Shown here one piece after another: positions 11,128-19,532 of a DNA stretch of 26,730 nucleotides. The notes beneath the pieces are model-generated. The model saw nothing but the letters and a program-made list of their open reading frames with translations. It had not been told where the DNA came from and ran no database searches. The stretch spans positions 1 through 26,730 of the forward strand of contig CAKMXJ010000041.1 of assembly GCA_928724745.1 (NCBI GenBank). Direction: 5' to 3'. Each line of letters begins with the position of its first letter. Position 1 is the stretch's first letter. A program made the position numbers and the translations under genes. This DNA is from Anthracocystis setariae. Taxonomy: Eukaryota; Basidiomycota; Ustilaginomycetes; Ustilaginales; Ustilaginaceae.

Positions 11128-11132
11128 TTATA
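11128..11132 (-). promoter_or_regulatory. TATA-like element of the CE4 gene
   Basis: The minus strand reads GAGTATAAGAAG, about 210 bases upstream of the deacetylase ATG. It is the best TATA-like match in the first 300 bases upstream. Confidence 0.3.
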
Positions 11133-11255
11133 CTCCCGCCACACGCAATTTGTTGACAAGACCGGGAATCACCGTTTCCGGGAGCAACAGACGATACTTA
11201 TGTTGAACAGGCAAAGAGCTGAGAGGTCGCAATTTTGGCTTCGGCTTTCTTTAAG

Positions 11256-11275
11256 GTTTCATGGTACCATGAAAC
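11256..11275. repeat. Perfect 20-bp palindrome upstream of the CE4 gene
   Basis: GTTTCATGGTACCATGAAAC equals its own reverse complement over all 20 bases. It lies about 340 bases upstream of the deacetylase start. It could be a binding site for a dimeric transcription factor or a cruciform-forming element. Confidence 0.9.
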
Positions 11276-13056
11276 ACCCATTGTCTCAACGGTTCCCACG
11301 TTGCAGACGGGATCGACACCCATGTTTTGCAGAAAATCGAACCGAATGGAAGCTTGTGACCCAACTTCCACCGGCGAGGTTCTGGGCAGGGAAGGCGGCA
11401 AGGAGGCCCACGAATCTGGGCACGGTTTGGCTCAAGATGTGCTCGCATGCTTTTCCGAGCGAGATGAGGGCGTTTGGGTTTCAAACATGTACAGTTACTT
11501 ACGAACACATGTCCAACAAAAGGAAAGTATGTGGGGAGGGGTTTTTGTTTGGGCCACTGCTTCACCGCATGAAGTCAAGTGCATCCGCGCCATGGAACAC
11601 AGAAGGCATGAGACTGTTGGACATTCGACGCAGGCCGTCTCGGACCATTGGTGAAGGTGCAAGAAGCTATGGGCGTGCAGGACGGGACCGTCATCACCGA
11701 CTTTGGCGCATTCAGGATGAACGGCTATACTGAGACAAAAATGCGAACGGGAAGCGGGACTAAGAAAGGGAGTACGATAGGCAGTAAGTACAGTAGTAGC
11801 GCAATACTGTGTTGTGCAGTACGGTGTGGAGAGAGGTCCAGACTTGGCCCGGCCGAAATTTTCAGTGGTTCCACCTGGAGAAGCATATGTGATAGGATGC
11901 TGGAATTTCGTTGCAAATCGGAGACCGGTGATGACGACATGATTGAGACAAGGAAGAAATCTGGACTGGTATATTACAGGTGCAATAGGGCGAAAAAAAT
12001 TTTGATTTTCGACCGCGATGAGCCCAGATTCATGTTCTTCACTCATTTCTTCAGCTCGGGCGCCGTCACACCAGCACCCTGAAATTCGAGACAAGATTTG
12101 GCGTAATTGGCTGCGCACCGAACAAACACGAATTGTTGCAGTATGATGGTGCCTCTTGACCGACGTCAGTGTTGCGAGACCAAGACCCTGTAGTACCTGA
12201 TCAACTACATCAGGACACTTTGGCATAGCCGGCAGTCAATTAGCACTGAGGCGACGTAAAATCTATCATCTTGACTCCGTCGACAAAGTTGTTTCAGTTT
12301 GCCAGCACACAACGTCGTGTGTGTCCCGGGGCTGCACAGTCTGCTTATGAAAGCTTGCATGGGTATATTCAACCTCGACGAAAGCTGTTGGCGCACCGGT
12401 AGTGCTCCACTGCAAAGCTCGCTCGTGACATTCCAAGGCTGCTGGTTTCTCCTGCAGCCACTCAATTACTGTATGCAGTGCCAGACTCAGACCAAGAACC
12501 TCGAGAATCTTTGCATGCTTGCCAAGGGTGACCTTCGAAGTGAATGCTATTAGCTAGACGTGTCTGATGTTACATAGGCCAAAACTACATATGCCAGTGA
12601 GAGAGCGAAAAAGGTGTACACGGGCTAGGATAACTAGGGTAAAGGAGACCGAGGAAGCGTACCCATCAGTAGGATTACAGCCTGTGTAACGGTGATTCGA
12701 AGACCAAGTCCAAGTCGATGGATGCCATGTGGATCAAACGAGCGATCATGCGGGTGATGTGTACTGGACTGGACCGAACCTAGTACAGTACCGTGGCCGT
12801 CGAAGTTCCGGAAAGAAAGGTTCCGCCAGGAATGAGAAACAAATACAGTATTTATTATTATTTTATTATAATAATTAAGCGTGAGAAGAACAATAATTGA
12901 ACTTGAACCAGGATGGGAATCTCCGATTGAATTTTGGGCATAACAGCGCATAAATTAAACTTTGCATAAATTAAATAAAGGCCTCCGACAGGGCGAAATT
13001 GCAACAGCTTGCAATCTTTGACGTCTGGGCTGACGGCGGTGGGCGCTGAAACTGCT

Positions 13057-14595
13057 CTATTTGGAGAAGTAAACAACTTTGGTGCTTGTAAGCTTCTCGA
13101 GCGCGGCAAGCTCGTCCGGTGTTGGTCGCTGTGCAACCACGATGGCATCAAATCGTTTCTGAATCTCTTGTGGATCGCTCATCAGAACGTCCTTGTCGAC
13201 GCGAGTCCAGCGATTGCTATGGACAAAGTCGTCGATGTAGGCTACGTCAACGCCAAGCTCCACGAGCTTATCGGCAAGCGAAACCGTCGGCGCGTAAGCG
13301 AGGGAAGCTTCTCCTCGCTTAAATCCCATCCCCAGAATCGCAACTGACGGCTTGTCCCTGCCCTCTTGCTGTGTCCTCGCCTGGGCAGCGTCGAGCGCCA
13401 AGCGCTTGACTTCTTCAGCCTTGCGAACGGGCCGTTCCTTATTAGCGCATGCAGCTTGGCGAAGCAGAGGCAGGTTGCAGTTCGAAAGCAGGTACCAGGG
13501 GTTGACAGGAATGCAATGTCCACCAGCGCCGAGCGAAGGCGAGAACGGCATGAAACCGAACGGTTTTGTTGAGGAAGCGTGAACCACCTCGTGCACATCG
13601 ATGCCGAGCTCCTGGCAAGCGTCCGAAATTTCGTTGATGTAGGCAATGTTGATCAGGCGCTGGCAATTTTCGTACAGCTTGGTCATCTCGGCAACCTCAA
13701 GCTGTGAGACAGGGACTACAGTGCTGAAACATCGCTGGTAAAGTTCGACGACGTGTGCAAGCGACTCGGCGTCAAGACCAGCTACCACCTTGGGGATGTC
13801 CTCGAAGCGAGGCAGCACGCGACCAGGGTCGACGCGCTCGGGGCTGAATCCTACGAAAACCCCCTTTTCACGCAAAGGTGCGAGCAACTTGCGTGTCATA
13901 CCGACAGTGACGGACGACTCGATCACCACGGTGGAGCCAGGTCGCGCACGCTCACCAACCATGCGCACTGCGGTCTCGATATGCTGTGTCTCGACGCCCG
14001 TCAAATCGTCCTTGAGAAGCGTCGGAACCGATATGAGGGCAAGGTCAAACGACTCTGAGCGGCCGTCAGCCGAGATGTCCGAGACAAAGGTGACGTTGGC
14101 GTTGTCGGCGTGTTGCTTGCGGAGTGTCTCGCAGCGAGCCTCACTGACATCAAAGGCAAGCACATCGTACTGGGAAGAAAAACGCTCCATAAGGTGGGTA
14201 CCGACGTAGCCTACGCCTACCACCAAAACCGTCCCGTGTCGCTCGCGCTTCGCTGGCGCAGGCGAGTCTGGCTCGACACTGGTTCTGGGCGAGCTTAGAG
14301 GCTCAATACTCTCGTTCGAGTAGACACTGGATGGTAGACGACTGACGCGCTGGAAGATCGACTGGTCAAACACATCAGAAGCGTCTGCCTCATTGTCACT
14401 GCTCGATCCAGATTCGCAAGAATCAGGGGTGAGCTGGCCATCTTGTTGGTACAAGAGCTGAGGAATGTACGAATTCCACTCGACCTCCTCGGTTACTTTG
14501 TTTTTGGTGTCGCTCTTCTTCTCCAAGTCAAAAGGTGGAAGTAGTACGACCTTGGGGTCGGCGATGCTGTGCTGGTGTGACATTGATCCCGACAT
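13057..14595 (-). CDS. Nucleotide-sugar dehydrogenase, UDP-N-acetylhexosamine 6-dehydrogenase type
   Basis: 512 residues, intact. The first 118 residues are Ser/Asp/Glu-rich and probably disordered, an extension that bacterial relatives lack. The NAD-binding Rossmann motif is VVGVGYVG (125-132). Then come the central domain with SPERVDPG (251-258), AEMTKLYEN (302-310), NIAYINE (316-322), the catalytic Cys in GGHCIPVNP (358-366, Cys361), and a C-terminal UDP-binding domain with GMGFKRG (422-428). SPERxxPG is characteristic of UDP-GlcNAc/UDP-ManNAc dehydrogenases (WbpA, WecC), while eukaryotic UDP-glucose dehydrogenases have an SNPEFL-type sequence. The expected reaction is four-electron oxidation of the C6 hydroxyl of a UDP-sugar to a uronic acid with two NAD+. 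The substrate (GlcNAc, ManNAc or Glc) cannot be fixed from sequence. The first ATG (14595) is preferred. The gene is divergent from the GT2 gene. Confidence 0.9.
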   Translation of the reverse strand: MSGSMSHQHSIADPKVVLLPPFDLEKKSDTKNKVTEEVEWNSYIPQLLYQQDGQLTPDSCESGSSSDNEADASDVFDQSIFQRVSRLPSSVYSNESIEPLSSPRTSVEPDSPAPAKRERHGTVLVVGVGYVGTHLMERFSSQYDVLAFDVSEARCETLRKQHADNANVTFVSDISADGRSESFDLALISVPTLLKDDLTGVETQHIETAVRMVGERARPGSTVVIESSVTVGMTRKLLAPLREKGVFVGFSPERVDPGRVLPRFEDIPKVVAGLDAESLAHVVELYQRCFSTVVPVSQLEVAEMTKLYENCQRLINIAYINEISDACQELGIDVHEVVHASSTKPFGFMPFSPSLGAGGHCIPVNPWYLLSNCNLPLLRQAACANKERPVRKAEEVKRLALDAAQARTQQEGRDKPSVAILGMGFKRGEASLAYAPTVSLADKLVELGVDVAYIDDFVHSNRWTRVDKDVLMSDPQEIQKRFDAIVVAQRPTPDELAALEKLTSTKVVYFSK

Positions 14596-14763
14596 CGTGT
14601 GGGTTCCGTAAGGTACACTTGGAGAGGCCAACCGATGAGAGCAAGGGAAAAAGGATTCCAAGTGGGATGATGCTTGTGGGTGGGCGAGTGGATGTGCGGG
14701 AGTCGGTCCTCTTAAGTATCTATGATTTCTTTTAACAGAGACAGAAAAAGGGATAGGGAGACT

Positions 14764-14793
14764 GGGGAGGGGGAGGGGGAGGGGGGAGGGGGG
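14764..14793 (+). promoter_or_regulatory. G-rich tract, potential G-quadruplex, upstream of the dehydrogenase
   Basis: Five G runs of 4, 5, 5, 6 and 6, each separated by a single A (14764-67, 69-73, 75-79, 81-86, 88-93). On the dehydrogenase coding strand this is a C-rich polypyrimidine tract about 170-200 bases upstream of the ATG, continuing into more CT-rich sequence. It satisfies the usual G-quadruplex pattern with one-base loops. The run lengths may be imprecise. Confidence 0.65.
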
Positions 14794-16106
14794 TACCCAC
14801 CGGCCGAAAACCCTGTTTGGTCAAGCTGTCTCGAAGAGAGAAATGGCACCTTCTCTGTACCTCTGCAACAGAAGGAGTTGGCAAGACCTTCTGGCTGAGT
14901 TCCAAAGCCCAAGCGGTGGAAGCCAGACCATATGCAGCGGAAAGTTGCACTCAACCAACGGTTGAAGCGGCAGAAGATGTTTCTCCCGTACCAGCAGAAA
15001 ATACTTCAACGCACAGGTACTTCAGTTGCGAAAAGATAGATGTTTCAGTCCTTGAGACGAGAATTCTGGGGACGAACTTCAATTGTCGAGAGTGTCTGTG
15101 GGCCTGTGGATCGCACAACCACGAAGAGATCAGGACGGCATGGTCAATGTTACTCCGCCTACCGCTCGGATAGCACTGGGAAGATCAAGCCAATTTGATG
15201 CACAATCGGTTTCGGTCTCAACACTGCCGTGCCAACGATGCGGTTCCGTCAACAAAGGACAGGCGACCGGCGAGACAGCCGATGTGATTGTTCCAGCACC
15301 TCGAAGAGACACGCTCTGTTTGCTCGCCTGCCCGCTTTCTGGCTGTAGTGGCCCGGCTTGGCACGACATGCGCCTTGTTCGGACCACGGATCAAGTGCGA
15401 CAGAACGAAGATCAGGAATCTTCACGTTAATTGTTCCAGCAAATACTGCAAGGTATGCGTGGGAAAAGGTCTCACTCTGATGAGATTCGCAGCCGACGGT
15501 TCGAGAAAGAATGTTCGATACTGCATAGCTCCATGTCTGCAGGTTTAAGCCTTTGTGCCTTTGCAACGACTCAGAAGAGCCTGGACTCGAGGCGGAGGGC
15601 GATTGAGAAGTCGTGGACAGCATCAGTCGTCGTGTACGTATCGTGAGCACCACCTGCCTCGTCATTCTCTGCATGGTGTGAGAGGCTCGGCTAGATTTGA
15701 CCTCTCAAACTTGATCGACTGCGTTCTGCCAAGACTGTAGAAGATGCAAGATTTGGCTGACTGGCGCATACTTCCAACTTGGCGTTGCGGCGTCAAGGCG
15801 TGCATCTGTTTGCCTCAGGCACGCAACAAATGAAGTGATTTCTCCACGGTCATCGAGACACTGGGCATTCTTGCGGTCATAATGACATTTTCTGAGACAG
15901 CACTGGAGATCGATCAAGTGCGCATTCGTAATCGCAGATGACCGAATGTGCAGGTCCCAACGGTTGGCGACGGCCGCCTCGGAAATCAATCTGTTCCATC
16001 GACGTACTCTCCGCTGGACCCTGAAAATTCCGTTTCGAACTCCTACGTATTGTTTACTGGTGCACAATTTTTTATTTCTTGGTGCCTGCAGATCCGGGGC
16101 ATCGCA

Positions 16107-16130
16107 CTGTGCTGTGCTGTGCTGTGCTGT
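16107..16130 (+). repeat. Short tandem pentamer repeat (CTGTG)n
   Basis: Nearly five copies of CTGTG in the divergent intergenic region, ending in CTGTACAG. A simple microsatellite with no assigned role. Confidence 0.9.
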
Positions 16131-16773
16131 ACAGCAATGTGCATACCAATTTGTGTCAGCTGGCTACGGTCCAGTCCCGTGGTCCACAAGCTTTTAGCCG
16201 GAGAGCCTGCTTGCATACCAGCGGCAACTTAAGCGGTCAGCTTTCCTTTGACTGTGATATGCTGGCTGATAGAACAATGCACCGCCATCCGCCAGTGTCG
16301 AATAAAACATTTTTGTCTTGTCCCGAATGAAATGTCTCCGCCAAACCCACCCGAAAACCCAAACTTTCAACACCCAGGCCACCACATCATCACAGCTGTA
16401 TCTTTGATCTTGATGGATTCACAACTCGGACAAGACAAGTCGGACAAGGCGCGGCAATGCATTTGCTGGACCTCAGTTCCCTGCCCTTGGCAGTGCCAGC
16501 TGGACGTAGCCTATCTGCGTGCCTGTATCGACTTGCATCCATACCAGTTGGTCGTCGCTCGGACTGCGATTCTTCTGGTCGAACAGGTCCGGTCTGACAC
16601 ACTAAAGCCATAATTCGTGCCGGTACTTTCTAAATGCAGACCAAAAACAGACTCTAAGACAACACAGTCCCGCTCTTCCCCTTTGGTGCGACATGCTACG
16701 TCCGCTGGACCAAAGCTCGTCAAGGCGATCGCCTCATCAATCCTTCCATCTGCTGCGATCTTAGACTGGTTAC

Positions 16774-16779
16774 TATAAA
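16774..16779 (+). promoter_or_regulatory. TATA box of the GT2 gene
   Basis: TATAAA in the context ACTATAAAGACC, 116 bases upstream of the preferred ATG at 16890. A good consensus match at a plausible distance. Confidence 0.5.
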
Positions 16780-16889
16780 GACCTTGCAGCGATTTCCTGG
16801 TAGGTCTGTATGCCCTCTTTAAGCGAATTCCTTTGGCTTTAGCCGTACGTCCGCTTCCCCTTTCCAGTCGACGCAATCTTCTGGAAGGT

Positions 16890-18888
16890 ATGAAGGCAGT
16901 CGCAAACCAAATGGCTCCATCACGCGGAGTCATTCTGCCAGAGGTGAGCTTCGATCGCTCTCCCTTCTCGAAGTCTGATCCATCTCATGGTCTAAACCGA
17001 GCAGCAGACACAAACCGCCCAGATCTGTCAAGGAAAAGCACTTCTGCAGAGAGTCCGAAATCGAACAGCTCGGAATCAAGGGATGATTTGGACCATACAT
17101 CAATCGAGATCAAGTCGGCTTGTTGTCCGCTGCCAGTGTTGGCTTCGGGCTCGACCGCTTATCTGCCTTCCACAGGAACGGTACTGCTTGGGCGCTACGG
17201 TCTACTTCTCTCCATTATCACCTTGAACACTGCACTGCTGGTTGTTCTTCTGTTCGCTGCTCCCGTCAATGCATCACTAGCTGTCATCGCGATCTTCAAA
17301 ACGCGCGACATTCTCTCTGTCATCTGGCAGAGCCTTCACTGGATCTATCGTCGAGTCCGCAATCTCTTTTCAAAGCCCGTGGACAATGCGCGCAAGGTCA
17401 ACCTCCTTGTCACAGTACCTGTGTATAAGGAAACCACCGAACAGATCCTCATGACGATCGACTCAATTGTTGATGACAATGATCTGGCTGAGCGCAAGGG
17501 AACCTCCATCGTCTGCATTCTGGCCGACGGGTTTGGCGTCGACACAGACGCCATCTTCACTTCGCGACTCGGAGAGCTACCGGGTGTCTCATATACGACG
17601 TGGAAAGGCGTCGAATCAAGCTTTACAATGGCCTTTGGCTACCGCAACGGCAACCCAGTGGTTGCATTGCTAAAATCCGCAAATGCGGGAAAGAAGGATT
17701 CGCTCATATTGTCTTTCGACATCTTCAACAACTCGCTTCACGGCAACATTCCCGAAACCAATCTCCTGGCTCGCCAGGTAGTCATGGACACCATTCGAGA
17801 ACAGTATGGAATGCAGAAAGACGCCATCTTCGATTACATCTTTGCCACAGATGCAGACACCATCATCTTGCCCGGATCGGTGCCATCTCTGGTCAAGCGC
17901 CTCGAGAACGAAACAGTGGATACAGTCGCTGCATGCGGTCTCGTTGAAGTCGAATGGTCACGCAAAAGCGACAAGTGGCGCGATTGCGGGCTCGCAAGGT
18001 TCTGGGACCACTTCCAGGGATTTCAATACCTTTATGGCCAATGGGTGCGAAGAGGTGCCGAATCTACATGGGGGCAGAGTGACGTGCCTACCCGGTGCCA
18101 TCACATTGATTCGCACAGGAGACTATCTCGGTCGCGCTTCTGTCTTGTACAGAAAGCCTGTCACTTCAACGAACATGGTCCTTCACCAGGTGCAGTACCT
18201 CGGAACGGATCGACGCCTTACGTGGTCGCTCTTGTCGCTGTCAAAGCAGGTCAGCACCGTCCTCGAGAGGAATGCAGCATGCTACACGATGCCGCCTCAG
18301 AGCCTCAAGCATTACCTCAGTCAGCGTCGTCGTTGGGGCTCCAACGCCTTTTTCAATGCTCTGGTACTGCTGTTCACACCAAGACAGCTCGTAGTCACCC
18401 GTGGCTGGATGTTTCTCGAAGTCCTTCGCACCGGGCTCATCTTTTTCCGCCTCGGCAATTTTGCTCATTTCCTCTACACTCTCTCGCAACATTTCAAGTT
18501 TATCGCGATTTTACCGCTGCTTGCGGTCACGTTGCTGCCTCAGGTATGGTTTCTGCTCGTCGTCGTTCCCTTCAATCGTCGGTATCGTAACAACTTCCAC
18601 CACCTGGCCTACGGAGAGCTCATCAATCGAACCATCGGTCTGCTCATTTCACCTCTCGCGTTCATCTACGTGCTGCTCAGCTTTGGTGACTTCCGATGGG
18701 GTGCAACACACGGCGGTACTTCCTCCTCAATAGCATCCGATGCGGCCGAGAAGAGTCGAAAGGATGCTGTCAGCTCGGAACCCTCTTCGAACTCTTCGCC
18801 ATCCGTCGAGTGCCACGTCGCTATTGAAAATTCCCTTGCGGAAGCAAATGACGCTGCGCTCGACCTCGAGAAGCAAGCCTGCAAATGA
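16890..18888 (+). CDS. Chitin-synthase-like family 2 glycosyltransferase, one frame break
   Basis: About 665 residues once one base is removed at the G run 18070-18074. N-terminal 95 residues are polar; two membrane segments follow (about 99-125 and 127-150). The GT2 core shows TVPVYKE (175-181), the UDP-binding ADG (212-214), TDADT (320-324, the metal-binding DxD), ACGLVEVEW, and FQGFQYLYGQW. After the break come VTCLPGAITLIR, LGTDRRLT (catalytic Asp region, GEDRxLT in chitin synthases) and LSQRRRWGSN (the QxxRW product-binding motif). Four or so C-terminal membrane helices and a Ser-rich tail end the protein. It lacks the CHS N-terminal, myosin and cytochrome-b5 domains of large fungal chitin synthases. 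The likely role is processive synthesis and export of a beta-linked polymer from UDP-sugars. Chitin is the default guess, but the neighbouring dehydrogenase suggests a uronate-containing product. An upstream in-frame TTG (16833) is not preferred. Confidence 0.85.
18070..18074 (+). other. Probable one-base insertion in a G run (frame break in the GT2)
   Basis: The upstream frame reads RRGAESTWGQ and loses similarity; the other frame carries VTCLPGAITL. Deleting one G from GGGGG yields ESTWGRVTCLPG, matching the E-S-x-x-G-x-VTCLPG pattern of chitin synthases. The span then becomes an exact multiple of three. Confidence 0.75.
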
Positions 18889-19532
18889 GGCCTACAAACA
18901 CCGTAGACATTATCAACGAGATCCAGGCCTCTTTGATGCCAATCGAGCACGTGCGGTTCACCATGTCTCAACCCAGCATTCCTTCGCATACTATAGAATC
19001 ATCAGTTCGATACCATCAGCATGCCATTTTGCACTTGTACTATGCAATAGAATTCCACATCAAGTTTACCAGCCAATGCCGTCCGGCTTTTTTTCTGTTA
19101 CTTGCGAGTTGCCAGATAACAAGTGTATGCCGGTCCGTTACCGCAAGCAAGGCATGAAAAGAGCTTGTTGAATCTGTGGAAGAGGCGAAAGACTAGACCA
19201 CTAGATGAATCAAAACGTGACAGGTCTGCAGTCACTCTGTGTGCCGTTCCCTGGCGCGTGCCTCCACAGTCAGGGGTGGAATGAGCGGTTGCTGCCAAGA
19301 AAATCAGAAAATACAGTTAATGAACTGCAGGCGCCGATGTCAGCACGCTCCGGCTGCTCTGTCACTCTGGCGGATTTCCTGCGCTTGGAAAATTTCGGTG
19401 TACGATTGACGGTCGTTTCGGCTGCGGCTTCCTTCTGCGCCATCGTCTGTTTGGTCGCTTTCTCTCCTCCTTTTTCAGTTTCGCCTTCATCACCGCATTC
19501 AGCTCGTCTGGTTGACGGCACCAAGGCCAGAC
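18889..19532. other. Intergenic region between GT2 and exchanger
   Basis: About 640 bases between two plus-strand genes. It serves as the GT2 3' flank and exchanger promoter. It ends in a CT-rich stretch (19451-19480). I see no gene and no clear TATA element. Confidence 0.55.

Larger units (their letters stand above)
10919..13056. other. Intergenic region between CE4 and the nucleotide-sugar dehydrogenase
   Basis: A 2.1-kb gap. The left part is the deacetylase promoter (TATA-like element, 20-bp palindrome). The longest open frame (12226-11495, minus, 243 codons) has Cys/His-rich, random-looking composition and no recognised domain. The right end (12843-12980) is AT-rich with a repeated GCATAAATTAAA (near 12948 and 12964) and probably belongs to the 3' end of the dehydrogenase transcript. 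Confidence 0.5.
14596..16889. other. Shared divergent intergenic region between dehydrogenase and GT2
   Basis: A 2.3-kb region from which two likely functional partners are transcribed in opposite directions. It holds the G-rich tract, a CTGTG pentamer repeat (16107-16130) and a TATA element for the GT2. The open frames up to about 140 codons overlap each other on both strands and I recognise none of them. Confidence 0.55.

Noticed and set aside
11495..12226. 243-codon open frame on the minus strand between CE4 and the dehydrogenase
   Set aside because: Long for a gap, but its composition is random-like (rich in Cys, His, Thr), several overlapping frames exist on the other strand, and no domain, signal peptide or motif is visible. 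It would need transcript support.
14817..15674. Overlapping 115-141-codon frames on both strands
   Set aside because: They compete with each other, show no family resemblance and lie in the divergent promoter region.
16025..16050. GTTCGAAAC, T-loop-like, on the minus strand
   Set aside because: The flanking bases do not pair as a T stem and no cloverleaf is seen.
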